Source: Ligilactobacillus aviarius | Lineage (GTDB): Bacteria > Bacillota > Bacilli > Lactobacillales > Lactobacillaceae | DNA: 64,000 bases | Assembly: GCF_001654615.1 (NCBI RefSeq) | Contig: NZ_LWUD01000005.1 | Location: forward strand, 1 to 64,000 | Direction: 5' to 3' | Shown here: piece after piece, positions 26,849 to 35,586 of the stretch | How the letters are laid out: each line of letters starts with the position of its first letter | How positions within the stretch are numbered: the stretch's first letter is position 1 | Position numbers and translations under genes: made by a program | Notes under the pieces: model-generated | What the model was told of the DNA's origin: nothing | Databases searched by the model: none | Seen by the model: the letters and a program-made list of their open reading frames with translations, nothing else

Positions 26849-26874
26849 TACTAATAATTTAAGCCCTTAATAAC

Positions 26875-26913
26875 TTTCAGCCTAACTGTTAATTCACAGT
26901 TAGGTTTTTTATT
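26875..26913 (+). terminator. Terminator after higBA
   Basis: CCTAACTGT pairs with ACAGTTAGG across AATTC-type loop, then TTTTTTATTTT. Confidence 0.85.
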
Positions 26914-26956
26914 TTCAAAAATCTATCTCGTCAACTTGGGAGCAGTTGCAATCGTA

Positions 26957-26998
26957 AAAAAACCGCGATAGTCATCTCTGACTACCGCGTTTTGCTTT
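26957..26998 (-). terminator. Terminator after rnz
   Basis: CGCGGTAGTCA pairs with TGACTATCGCGG on the minus strand, then TTTTTT. Confidence 0.75.
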
Positions 26999-27006
26999 AA
27001 TCGAAA

Positions 27007-27990
27007 CTAATCATTTTCTTTTGTATCAGCTTTTTCTTCAATCATTGTTGGTTCAGCAAAGTCTTGATCGTAATTTAATGTAAAGTGCATGTGATCCTTT
27101 CCGATAACCGTATTCGGGAAAATATCCGTTGCGTTCTTTACATATTTTTCAGGATCACGCATTGCTTGTGAGAAGTGGGTCAAGACCATTTCCTTAACGT
27201 GGCCCTTCTTGGCTTGCGTTGCTGCTTCTGCAAATGTCATGTGCATCTTGTTCTTGGCCTTTTCGGTATCATCATTTGAACCGAAGTTTGCACAGCTCAA
27301 AAGTAAATCTGAACCTTCAATGAATCCTGGGATTTCAGGGGTTGGCCGCGTATCAGTTACCCAGCTGACCCGCATGCCTTTCCGCGCTTCACCAAGAACC
27401 ATGTCTGGAGTGTAAGTCTTGCCTTCGTATTCAACTGGTTTTTGACCGCGTTGCAAATCACCCCAGATGCGTTGCGGGACTTCGTTAGCCTTTGCCTTTT
27501 GCGGATCAAATTTTGGTTCCCGCTTTAAGTCGACCCGGTATGCAAAGTTTGGCCGTGTGTGCTTAACTGGCAAAGCTGAAATTGACAATTCACCGTGAAT
27601 GTATTTGTTATTGATTACAATTGGTTCACCTGGAGTCGGATCTTCAATAATGTTAATGTCATAGTTTAACCATGGCATGATGACCCGGAAACCTTTCATA
27701 ACGTCTTTGATTCCCCTTGGTCCAATGATCGTGATTGGTTCTGTCCGGCCAGTGTTGCTGGTCGTTCCTAAAATTCCTTGTAATCCGATTACGTGATCCC
27801 CATGCAAGTGGGTAATGCAAATTACATCGAGGGATTTGAATCCGCTCCGAACAGCCCGCATTGAAACGCCAGTTCCTTCACCGGCATCCATCAAAATTTT
27901 CCGGCCTTTATATTCAATAATTGCTGATGATAAGTAACGATCTGGAAGTGGAATACTGCCACCCGTTCCAAGTAAAGTAACGTCAATCAT
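27007..27990 (-). CDS. rnz: Ribonuclease Z
   Basis: RNase Z trims the 3' end of tRNA precursors. The 327-residue metallo-beta-lactamase-fold product begins with TLLGTGGSIPLPDRYLS, has the zinc motif THLHGDHVIGL near residue 60, the KHTRPNFAYR segment and the distal H in VLTHFSQ. The last 20 residues are an acidic tail. Length is close to the family norm. It follows the mutS2 group on the same strand. Confidence 0.95.
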   Translation of the reverse strand: MIDVTLLGTGGSIPLPDRYLSSAIIEYKGRKILMDAGEGTGVSMRAVRSGFKSLDVICITHLHGDHVIGLQGILGTTSNTGRTEPITIIGPRGIKDVMKGFRVIMPWLNYDINIIEDPTPGEPIVINNKYIHGELSISALPVKHTRPNFAYRVDLKREPKFDPQKAKANEVPQRIWGDLQRGQKPVEYEGKTYTPDMVLGEARKGMRVSWVTDTRPTPEIPGFIEGSDLLLSCANFGSNDDTEKAKNKMHMTFAEAATQAKKGHVKEMVLTHFSQAMRDPEKYVKNATDIFPNTVIGKDHMHFTLNYDQDFAEPTMIEEKADTKEND

Positions 27991-28071
27991 TCATCTTACC
28001 TCTTCCTTTATTCATTTCCAATTATTAAGTTACGCTTTTTTAATGAAAAAGTACAAGATAAAGCATTGAAA

Positions 28072-28102
28072 AAAGAAGGGGTGATCGAATCACCCCTTCT
28101 AC
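28072..28102 (-). terminator. Terminator after mutS2
   Basis: AGAAGGGGTGAT pairs with ATCACCCCTTCT on the minus strand, then TTTTTT; it overlaps the mutS2 stop. Confidence 0.85.
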
Positions 28103-30459
28103 TTAAAATTCACAATCGTCGCGCCATCGCCACCAGCATTCGGCGACGCATAATTAAAGCTCTTAACGGATGGGTTGGTTGAAAGATACTGCTTGATTGC
28201 CTGTTGCAAAGCTCCGGTTCCCTTTCCGTGAATGATCGTCACTGATGGGTAACCGGCAAGCAACGCTGAATCAATGTACCGGTCAACGCTCATCAAGGCT
28301 TCTTCCTTCGTCTGTCCCCGAAGATCGAGACTCGTTGATAATCCCGATGATGAACTGCGCTTAACACTTACATTCGAATGCGTTGCGGGCTGATCATCAA
28401 CCTTGACCTTTTCAAGATCATCCGTATCAATTTTCATCTTCAAAATTCCAAGCTGAACTTCCCAATGATGGTCATCAACTTTCCGGAGCAAGACTCCCCG
28501 CTGACCGTATGATTTGACCAGCACGTCATCGTCAACATGAAATTCTTTTTGGTTCTTGGCCCGCCGCAAAACCTTATTCTTTTTAAGGTTAACTGGCTGT
28601 TCCAACTTATTCAGCTTTGTTTTCGCATCAACTAACTCATTTTCCTTAACGGCGCTGGCACTTTGCGTCCGCATCTTCCGTAAATCGGCAATAATTTGGT
28701 CTGCCTTGCGTTGCGCATCGTTTACGATTTGGTTAGCCTGTTGTCGAGCATGATTCAACTGATTTTCTTTTTGACTTTCAAATTTTTCAAAGCCCTTTTC
28801 CAAATCATGATGCAATTTTTCGGCTTCTTTCAAATGTTTCTTGAAAAAAGCCTGCTTTTCTTCGGCGTCATGCCGTTTTTTGACCAAATCAGCAATCATT
28901 TCGTTTAGATCCTGACTGTCCTGAGCAACTAACTGCCGGGCCGATTGAACGATCATCTCCGGCAACCCAAGCCGTTGCGAAATATCGAATGCGTTACTGC
29001 GTCCCGGAATTCCAATCAACAAATGATATGTCGGTTGCAGGGTCTCACTGTCAAATTCCATTGACGCATTGATCGTTTGCGGCCGTTCATAGCCATAAGA
29101 CTTCAATTCTGGATAGTGCGTCGTTGCCACAACGTAACTTCCTTGTGCTCCGACCGCATCCAAAATTGCAATTGCTAAGGCTGCCCCTTCCTGGGGATCA
29201 GTTCCGGCACCTAATTCATCAAATAAAACCAGTGATTGGGAAGTAATATGCTTCAAAATATCAACAATGTTGGTCATGTGTGATGAAAAGGTACTCAAAC
29301 TTTGTTCAATCGACTGTTCATCACCAATGTCAGCAAACACTTCATCAAAAACACCGATCCGACTTTCTTCAGCTGCTGGGATAAATAGGCCAGATTGTCC
29401 CATCAATTGAATCAATCCCAATGTCTTTAACGTGATGGTTTTCCCACCAGTGTTGGGTCCGGTGATGACGATTGCCTGATAATCTTTGCCAAGCGAAATG
29501 TCATTTTTAACCACCGTCTTCGGATCAAGGAGCGGGTGCCATGCTTGGCGCAAATAAATGTCATTTTCAGCTGAAATTTCAGGCAACGTTGCCTTAATTT
29601 CGTGAGCATACTGGGCCTTGGCATTAATAAAGTCCATCCGGCCTAAAATCCACGCATTTTCAGAAAGTTCATTCGTATACGGGGCGATCAGTTCGGACAA
29701 TTTGCGCAAAATCCGTTGAATTTCTTCTTTTTCAGCTAATTGTTGCTGCTTCAACCGGTTATTCAAATCGACAATTGCTTGCGGTTCGATAAATAGGGTT
29801 TGCCCTGAAGCACTTTGATCGTGAACGACCCCGCCAAATTGACCGCGATTTTCAGCTTTGACCGGAATTACATAACGGTCGTTCCGGATCGTAACCAGCG
29901 AATCGCTTAAATATTTTGACTTGCTTCCGCGCGTCAGGCTTGAAAGTTTATCCCGAATCTCGGCTTCCGTATTTTCAATTTGCCGTCGTAAACTCTTTAA
30001 TAAGCTCGACGCATCGTCCGTCACATGCCCGTCGCCTTCAATTGAATTTAATAAGCGTTTAGCAACCTCCGGCAAAGTTTCAAGCTGATCATTCAGATCA
30101 TAGAGGCGCTGTAAAACCACTTCGTCATCAAGCAATTCCCGAAAAAAGGCCTTAACGGCATTCGTTGCCCGCAAAACCTTCGCGATCATCGCAAGTTCTT
30201 TTCCGTTCAAGGTTGCGCCAATTTCAAGCCGTTTTAACTGCATCCGAATATCAAGCAGTTTCGGCATCGGGATTCCGCCCTTCAACCGCAAAATATCGGC
30301 TCCATCCTGGGTTTCATCCAGTAATTCATCGATCCGCTCATAATCGCTTTGCGGTTTCATTCGTTCGACAAGTTTCTTCCCGTTTTCAGTTACCGTATAT
30401 TCTGCGATTTGTTGCCGAATTTTGTCGTACTCTAATGTCTTTAAAATTTTGCTATTCAT
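28099..30459 (-). CDS. mutS2: Endonuclease MutS2 (ribosome rescue / anti-recombination)
   Basis: MutS2 is an ATPase with a C-terminal Smr nuclease domain; it suppresses recombination and in B. subtilis splits collided ribosomes. The 786-residue product has Walker A GPNTGGKTITLKTLG near residue 335, the FDELGAGTDP Walker B/signature region, a long coiled coil (about 515-625), and the Smr domain with LDLRGQTKEEAL and HGKGTG near the end. Length is normal. It is the last gene of zapA-cvpA-mutS2. Confidence 0.97.
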   Translation of the reverse strand: MNSKILKTLEYDKIRQQIAEYTVTENGKKLVERMKPQSDYERIDELLDETQDGADILRLKGGIPMPKLLDIRMQLKRLEIGATLNGKELAMIAKVLRATNAVKAFFRELLDDEVVLQRLYDLNDQLETLPEVAKRLLNSIEGDGHVTDDASSLLKSLRRQIENTEAEIRDKLSSLTRGSKSKYLSDSLVTIRNDRYVIPVKAENRGQFGGVVHDQSASGQTLFIEPQAIVDLNNRLKQQQLAEKEEIQRILRKLSELIAPYTNELSENAWILGRMDFINAKAQYAHEIKATLPEISAENDIYLRQAWHPLLDPKTVVKNDISLGKDYQAIVITGPNTGGKTITLKTLGLIQLMGQSGLFIPAAEESRIGVFDEVFADIGDEQSIEQSLSTFSSHMTNIVDILKHITSQSLVLFDELGAGTDPQEGAALAIAILDAVGAQGSYVVATTHYPELKSYGYERPQTINASMEFDSETLQPTYHLLIGIPGRSNAFDISQRLGLPEMIVQSARQLVAQDSQDLNEMIADLVKKRHDAEEKQAFFKKHLKEAEKLHHDLEKGFEKFESQKENQLNHARQQANQIVNDAQRKADQIIADLRKMRTQSASAVKENELVDAKTKLNKLEQPVNLKKNKVLRRAKNQKEFHVDDDVLVKSYGQRGVLLRKVDDHHWEVQLGILKMKIDTDDLEKVKVDDQPATHSNVSVKRSSSSGLSTSLDLRGQTKEEALMSVDRYIDSALLAGYPSVTIIHGKGTGALQQAIKQYLSTNPSVKSFNYASPNAGGDGATIVNFK

Positions 30460-30479
30460 TCTGCTCCTCCCTTCTAGAA

Positions 30480-30983
30480 TTAATTTTGATCATTATAGTC
30501 ATTCATTATCTGCTGTGAGATCACCGGTGTTTTCTTTAAAATCCATTCAGCAACCGGCGATTGTTGAACCGTGGCCCGCACGTTTTGACTTGGCCATGCT
30601 GCCATCAATAACAGCGCAAAGAAAATTACCACGTACATTAAAATCGTTGATAGGGCTGCCCCCGCCAAGGCATTAACCTGCGAAATTAATGGTAACTTGG
30701 TAATCCCGTTGACTGTCCGTGCTAAAAAGCGATAAATAATACTGCCGACAATTGCAATGATCCAAAATGCAAGCACGTTATAAAACATTCCTGAAAAAAT
30801 CGAATTTTTCCAGAGTGCCGGCATCATCGTTGCTAAAGCTGCGCCCATCGGTTTGGCTAAAAAGATTGCGAGCAAAAAAACAATAACGTAACCTGCAACA
30901 CTTAACAGCGTCATCAAAAGCCCACGCTTAAGGCCAAAGCGAAAAGCTAAAATCAACAATAAAACGATAATTAACGTTAACAT
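30480..30983 (-). CDS. CvpA family membrane protein
   Basis: The 167-residue integral membrane protein has four hydrophobic segments and the CvpA family start (LTLIIVLLLILAFRFGLKRGL). Its precise role is unknown; homologues were named for colicin V production. It sits between zapA (8-base gap) and mutS2 (20-base gap), the conserved order in Firmicutes. Confidence 0.9.
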   Translation of the reverse strand: MLTLIIVLLLILAFRFGLKRGLLMTLLSVAGYVIVFLLAIFLAKPMGAALATMMPALWKNSIFSGMFYNVLAFWIIAIVGSIIYRFLARTVNGITKLPLISQVNALAGAALSTILMYVVIFFALLLMAAWPSQNVRATVQQSPVAEWILKKTPVISQQIMNDYNDQN

Positions 30984-30991
30984 TTAATCAC

Positions 30992-31249
30992 CTAGTCTGT
31001 CTGATCTTCAATCTTCCGTTGCAACTTATCTAATTCTTCCTGCTTTTCTAATTGATCTGAAACTGCGTTGATTGCTAAAAGTAATGCGGCCTTCTTTTCC
31101 GAAAGGGATGGCATCATTTTTTTGATCGTTGCCAATTCTTGGTTTGCAACTTCCATTACCGCATTCATGTGTTCAGGGGTACTCTTCCCAATAATCGTAA
31201 ATTCTTCGCCGTCAATTTGAACCTTAAACCGGCGTTTTCCCTCTGCCAT
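30992..31249 (-). CDS. zapA: Cell division protein ZapA
   Basis: ZapA bundles FtsZ filaments at midcell. The 85-residue product has the family pattern FKVQIDGEEFTIIGKSTPEHM and a C-terminal helix that would form the tetramer coiled coil (SDQLEKQEELDKLQRKIEDQ). Length is normal. It heads the zapA-cvpA-mutS2 run, with an AAAGGACGGAATTG-type site before the ATG. Confidence 0.93.
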   Translation of the reverse strand: MAEGKRRFKVQIDGEEFTIIGKSTPEHMNAVMEVANQELATIKKMMPSLSEKKAALLLAINAVSDQLEKQEELDKLQRKIEDQTD

Positions 31250-31432
31250 ATCAATTCCGTCCTTTCAATCACTTAATATTGATATTTTAGCATATTTCGC
31301 CATTAAAAGACGGGCGAAGTTCCTTAATAAATCGCCAAGATTTCGATTTAATGGTTGCAACAATTGAAATATGCTTTATTATTTACAGTAATAGCGATAT
31401 AATTCGTTCATATATAAGAAAGGAATTTGATT

Positions 31433-33322
31433 ATGTGTGGAATTACAGGATTCATAAATGATTCAATGGGTGCTGATGAAAAACGCCCCATTTTAACTAA
31501 AATGATGGATGCAATCAAACACCGTGGTCCCGATAGCGGCGGTCAAGTCGTTGACGAAAATGTTGCCATCGGAATGCGGCGGTTAAGCATCATCGATGTC
31601 CACGAAGGAAAGCAACCAATCTTTAACGAAGACAAATCAAAGGTCATCACATTTAATGGTGAAATTTACAACTTCCAAGAACTCCGTGAAGCCCTGGTTG
31701 CTGCCGGGCATAAATTTACAACGCATACTGATACGGAAGTTATTCTTCATGGATACGAAGAATACGGAACAGACATTTTAAAGAAATTACGCGGAATGTT
31801 TGCATTCGTCATTTACGATTTCAAGACAAAGGAACTTTTTGGTGCGCGTGATCCATTCGGAATCAAGCCATTTTACTACACTCAAATGGGTGATACCTTC
31901 ATGTATGGTTCTGAAATCAAGAGTTTTTTACGTCACCCAGGCTTTAAGAAGGAACTTAATAAGCAAGCCTTGAAACCGTTCATGACATTCCAATACTCAG
32001 CATTGAACGAAACATTCTTCAAAGGTGTATATAAATTAAAGGAAGGTCATTACTTCATCTATCGTGATGGGACAATGGACATTCACCAATACTTCGATTA
32101 CAAGGCTCAACCTTCAAACGAATCATTAGGTGAAATTACTGATGAAATCGACAATGCCGTTGTTGAATCAGTAAAGGCCCACTCAATCACTGATAAGGAA
32201 GTTAAAACTGGGGCTTTCCTTTCAAGTGGGGTCGACTCAAGTTACGTTGCTTCGGTTCTTAAGCCGCATACAACGTACTCAGTTGGCTTTGATCGCGGAA
32301 AAGTTAACGAAATCAATGACGCTGAGGACTTGGCAAAGGAATTAGGAACAAACATGAAGTCCGAAACAATTGATGCCAATGACGCATTCAGTCACTTTGC
32401 TCAAATTCAATACTTCCTTGATGAACCAGATTCAAACTTCTCATGCATTCCATTGTTCTTCTTGTCAAAACTTGCTGCCAAGGATGTTAAGGTTGTCATG
32501 AGTGGTGAAGGTGCTGACGAATTATTCGGTGGTTACCAAGCATACGGTTTCTGGACCAAGTCACGGATGATCCGGTTGATTGCTGAAGCATTGAAGAAGT
32601 TGCCACGCAAGACCCGGAAGAAAATTGCTGATTCAATTCGGGACAAGGACTTCCACGGCAAGGCTCACTTGTACACATCAATCGCCCCTGCTGAAGATTT
32701 CTTCATCGGTGATTCACGGGTCTTTGAACCGGAAGAAGCAACCGAATTCTTGCAAGACGATTATCAAGACGCACCAACGATTCAACAAATCATTGGGCCA
32801 ACATACGAAAAAGTTGAAGACCAAACTGCTGAAATTCGGAAGATGCAATACCTTGACTTGCACCACTTCATGCCTGGCGATATCTTATTAAAGGCTGATA
32901 AGATGACGATGGCCGCTTCCCTTGAAGCCCGAGTTCCGATTCTTGATGTCGAAGTTGCTAAGGTTTCAGAAAAGGTTCCAACCAAGTACATGATCAACTC
33001 AAAGAACACGAAGTATGCATTCCGGCAAGCTGCTAAACGCCACTTACCAAAAGAATGGTATAACCGTGAAAAACTTGGTTTCCCAACCCCTATTCGGGAC
33101 TGGTTACACGAAGAAAAGTACTACAAGATCGTGCGGGATGAATTCTCACAAGATTACGTTAAGGAATTCTTCAAACAAGACAAATTGCTTAAGATGCTCG
33201 ATGATTACTATGATGGTAAGAACGACAGCCGGAAGCAAATTTGGAATGTTTACACGTTCTTAACATGGTATAAGGTATACTTCATCAATGATGGTGAAAA
33301 ACCAGCTGTTGAAGAATTTTAA
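31433..33322 (+). CDS. asnB: Asparagine synthase (glutamine-hydrolysing)
   Basis: AsnB makes asparagine from aspartate with glutamine as nitrogen donor. The start must be the ATG at 31433 (MCGITGF), because the next cysteine is the N-terminal nucleophile of the glutaminase domain; an AAAGGAA site precedes it. The product is 629 residues. The glutaminase domain has RRLSIID and NGEIYN; the synthetase domain has the PP-loop SSGVDSSYVA and the downstream SGEGADELFGGY motif. It stands alone and is followed by an interspersed repeat that may serve as terminator. Confidence 0.97.
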   Translation: MCGITGFINDSMGADEKRPILTKMMDAIKHRGPDSGGQVVDENVAIGMRRLSIIDVHEGKQPIFNEDKSKVITFNGEIYNFQELREALVAAGHKFTTHTDTEVILHGYEEYGTDILKKLRGMFAFVIYDFKTKELFGARDPFGIKPFYYTQMGDTFMYGSEIKSFLRHPGFKKELNKQALKPFMTFQYSALNETFFKGVYKLKEGHYFIYRDGTMDIHQYFDYKAQPSNESLGEITDEIDNAVVESVKAHSITDKEVKTGAFLSSGVDSSYVASVLKPHTTYSVGFDRGKVNEINDAEDLAKELGTNMKSETIDANDAFSHFAQIQYFLDEPDSNFSCIPLFFLSKLAAKDVKVVMSGEGADELFGGYQAYGFWTKSRMIRLIAEALKKLPRKTRKKIADSIRDKDFHGKAHLYTSIAPAEDFFIGDSRVFEPEEATEFLQDDYQDAPTIQQIIGPTYEKVEDQTAEIRKMQYLDLHHFMPGDILLKADKMTMAASLEARVPILDVEVAKVSEKVPTKYMINSKNTKYAFRQAAKRHLPKEWYNREKLGFPTPIRDWLHEEKYYKIVRDEFSQDYVKEFFKQDKLLKMLDDYYDGKNDSRKQIWNVYTFLTWYKVYFINDGEKPAVEEF

Positions 33323-33332
33323 TTGAATTAAG

Positions 33333-33494
33333 AAGGTGTGACAAAACGCTAAAAACGGGCGTGGTGGAAGCAGAAAAGCGAACGAATCGCGTCAGCGTAG
33401 ATTCGGAGGTTTTCGAACTTTCACTCAGCTCGTTTGTTTTGGAACCCGATTATGCAGATATAGCAAAGAGGCTGTGATTTATGTCACAACCTCT
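33333..33494 (+). repeat. Interspersed repeat, copy A
   Basis: About 160 bases beginning AAGGTGTGACAAAACG and ending in a terminator-like stem (GAGGCTGTGA with TCACAACCTC). It starts 10 bases after the asnB stop, same strand. Nested inverted segments (AACGGGC/GCTCGTT and CGAATC/GATTCG) should give a long hairpin. Four further full copies occur in the window. Confidence 0.92.
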
Positions 33495-33528
33495 AAATTT
33501 TTATGTTTGATTTATTTCCAAATCAAAG

Positions 33529-33573
33529 ACAACAAAAAAAAGCCGCGATTTAAAATCGCAGCTTTTTTATTTA
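33529..33573 (-). terminator. Terminator after fba
   Basis: AAAAGCTGCGATTT pairs with AAATCGCGGCTTTT on the minus strand, then a T-run. Confidence 0.85.
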
Positions 33574-33590
33574 TGTCAATTAATAATCGG

Positions 33591-34457
33591 TTATTTAATT
33601 GATGGTGTACCAAGCCAGCCGATGATTTCCTTAACTGTATCAACGATTGCTTGTGTACCAGGAGCAAGTAACTTACGAGGGTCGTAACCTTTACCTTCTT
33701 CATCCTTACCTGCTTCGATGTATTTACGAGTTGCAGCAGCAAAGGCAAGTTGGTTTTCTGTGTTGATGTTAACCTTTGAAATACCCATGCTGATTGCTTT
33801 TTCGATTTGTTCTTGAGGGATACCTGAACCACCGTGTAATACTAATGGTGTATCAACAGCGTCAGCAATTTCCTTCAAACGGTCGAAGTTAAGACCTTGC
33901 CAGTTTTCTGGGTACTTGCCGTGGATGTTACCAATTCCACATGCTAAGTAGTCAACGCCTGTTGCAGCCATTGTCTTAGCTTCTTCAACACTAGCTAATT
34001 CACCGGCACCTGTGATACCGTCTTCTGTACCACCGATTGAACCAACTTCGGCTTCAACAGAAATGCCGCGTTCGTGAGCTAACTTAACAATTTCCTTTGT
34101 CTTTTCTAAGTTTTCTTCAAATGGTAAGTCGTGGCCATCAAACATAACTGATGAGTAACCAGCCTTAATGCATTCCTTAGCAGCTTCATAGTTACCGTGG
34201 TCTAAGTGCATGATAACTGGAACTGTGATGTTCATAACACGCATTTCGTTTTCTACTAAGTTCTTAACTAACTTGTAGTCACCCATGTACTTAGCAGCAC
34301 CCATTGAGCATTGAATTAAAACAGGTGTGTTTGTTTCTTGGGCAGCTTGAAGAATAGCACGTGTCCATTCCAAGTTATTTGTGTTGAACGCACCAACAGC
34401 GTAGTGACCCTTACGAGCATCGTTGTAGATTGCGTTACCGTTTACGAATACTGACAT
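33591..34457 (-). CDS. fba: Class II fructose-1,6-bisphosphate aldolase
   Basis: This zinc-dependent aldolase splits fructose-1,6-bisphosphate in glycolysis. The 288-residue product has the zinc and substrate motifs HLDHGNYEAAKECI, YSSVMFDGH, VEAEVGSIGG, GIGNIHGKYP and the phosphate-binding VLHGGSGIP with NINTE. Length is normal. Codon use is strongly biased (highly expressed). A GGAGG site precedes the ATG. Presence suggests an active glycolytic pathway. Confidence 0.98.
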   Translation of the reverse strand: MSVFVNGNAIYNDARKGHYAVGAFNTNNLEWTRAILQAAQETNTPVLIQCSMGAAKYMGDYKLVKNLVENEMRVMNITVPVIMHLDHGNYEAAKECIKAGYSSVMFDGHDLPFEENLEKTKEIVKLAHERGISVEAEVGSIGGTEDGITGAGELASVEEAKTMAATGVDYLACGIGNIHGKYPENWQGLNFDRLKEIADAVDTPLVLHGGSGIPQEQIEKAISMGISKVNINTENQLAFAAATRKYIEAGKDEEGKGYDPRKLLAPGTQAIVDTVKEIIGWLGTPSIK

Positions 34458-34576
34458 AAAACAGCCTCCTAAAAATATACATGTAATTACTCTTACGAGT
34501 ACGCCATTATTTTACCACACATTTAAGCGGTTGCGAAACCGTCATTTTGTGTTTTTCGGAAAAACACCCTTGCTTT

Positions 34577-34885
34577 TTAAGCAACATGATTTTCATGCAG
34601 GATATTTTCAACAACTTCTTCCATTTCCGGTGTTCGTTTCCACTCTTCAAAATGGTCAAAATTTTCTTCTGGCATTTCAAAATTTTCATTAATGTAATTT
34701 TCGTATGCAATCACGTTTTTTGAACGCGGAATGTTTAACTGAACAATTCGCACTTCTTTAATAAAACCGCGAATCGCCGCTAATTCTGCCCGGCCATTTT
34801 GAACAATGTTTGAAATTTCAAAATACCGCGAACCATCATTGCGCGTAATTTCTTCAATCAACGTTAACGTTTCATGACTCTTCAT
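34577..34885 (-). CDS. Hypothetical cytoplasmic protein
   Basis: I do not recognise this 102-residue protein. It has no membrane segment or signal and is rich in E and N, with a segment IEEITRNDGSRYFEISNIVQNG. The ATG at 34885 is chosen because GGAGGG lies 6 bases upstream; the longer frame adds 13 residues without a binding site. It stands alone downstream-strand of fba and upstream of a repeat remnant. Confidence 0.65.
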   Translation of the reverse strand: MKSHETLTLIEEITRNDGSRYFEISNIVQNGRAELAAIRGFIKEVRIVQLNIPRSKNVIAYENYINENFEMPEENFDHFEEWKRTPEMEEVVENILHENHVA

Positions 34886-34944
34886 GGCGATCCCTCCATT
34901 TAAATTCCTAGTTCCAGTGTACAAAAAAATGAAGCAATAAAAAA

Positions 34945-34970
34945 GAGGCTATGACAACTGTCACAACCTC
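34945..34970. repeat. Tail-only remnant of the interspersed repeat
   Basis: GAGGCTATGACA and TGTCACAACCTC match the terminator-like tail of the repeat family, but the core hairpin is absent. It is flanked by AAAAAA. It may act as a terminator. Confidence 0.6.
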
Positions 34971-35017
34971 GGCATAAGAGAGAAAGAGAATTGATTAGAA
35001 GGTAAATTATTAAATAC

Positions 35018-35048
35018 CTTACACTGATAATATATATCACTATGTAAG
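35018..35048. promoter_or_regulatory. Imperfect palindrome, possible operator
   Basis: CTTACA...TGATA-ATATA-TATCA...TGTAAG is a 31-base dyad in the gap 34971-35165. It could be a protein-binding site for the flanking genes. No regulator is known. The rest of this gap is AT-rich with nothing else seen. Confidence 0.4.
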
Positions 35049-35165
35049 CGTTGTCAATAATATAATCAAAAATTTTTGATTTTAAAATTCGGTTGCGTTT
35101 TTGAATTTGATATTCTCTTTCAAACCCTTTCATATTATAATGAAACTCGTGAGGGAGGGATCATA

Positions 35166-35414
35166 TTGATTAACCATAAACAATTCAAACTCAGCGTTAT
35201 TCTTGGGGTCATCATTTTTGGAATTCAGCTTTTGATCGGGTTAAATCCGCACACTGGAACTTACCACCGAATCCACCCCGTTTTCGCGCTTTTTAAAACT
35301 GAATTATGGTACATTCCGATCCTGTACATTATTTTAAAACTCTTCGTAATTTGTGCGATTATTTACCTGATTTTTCGGGTTATTAATTACTTTTTAAATT
35401 ATTTTCGAGGTTAA
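35166..35414 (+). CDS. Small membrane protein of unknown function
   Basis: The 82-residue product has three hydrophobic segments (about residues 9-24, 47-62 and 63-80) and an extracytoplasmic-looking loop NPHTGTYHRIHP. I recognise no family. The TTG at 35166 is the best start: a GGGAGGG site lies 7 bases upstream, whereas the longer frame from 35076 has none. A TATAAT box lies about 30 bases upstream. It is followed by the B copy of the repeat on the opposite strand. Confidence 0.6.
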   Translation: MINHKQFKLSVILGVIIFGIQLLIGLNPHTGTYHRIHPVFALFKTELWYIPILYIILKLFVICAIIYLIFRVINYFLNYFRG

Positions 35415-35420
35415 AAATAA

Positions 35421-35582
35421 GACTGCGTCGCAACTAAGACGCAGCCTTTTTATTATATTCACATAATCGGGTTCCAAAACAAACGAGCTATGTGGAAGTT
35501 CGAAAACCTCCGAATCTATGCTCCGCGATTCGTTCGCTTTTCTGCTTCCACCACGCTCGTTTTTAACGTTTTGTCACACCTT
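35421..35582 (-). repeat. Interspersed repeat, copy B
   Basis: Minus-strand copy. The core runs from 35582 down to 35463; its tail (35421-35457) is a different terminator, GACTGCGTC with GACGCAG, that also serves the plus-strand small membrane gene. It begins 4 bases after the stop of the transporter gene at 35587, same strand. Confidence 0.92.
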
Positions 35583-35586
35583 CGCT

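Noticed and set aside
33333-33494. The repeats as a CRISPR array
   Set aside because: Copies are kilobases apart, on both strands, and there are no regular spacers or cas genes.
34900-35133. A 77-residue minus-strand frame in the gap before the small membrane gene
   Set aside because: It runs through the repeat tail and the palindrome, has no ribosome binding site and reads as translated terminator sequence.
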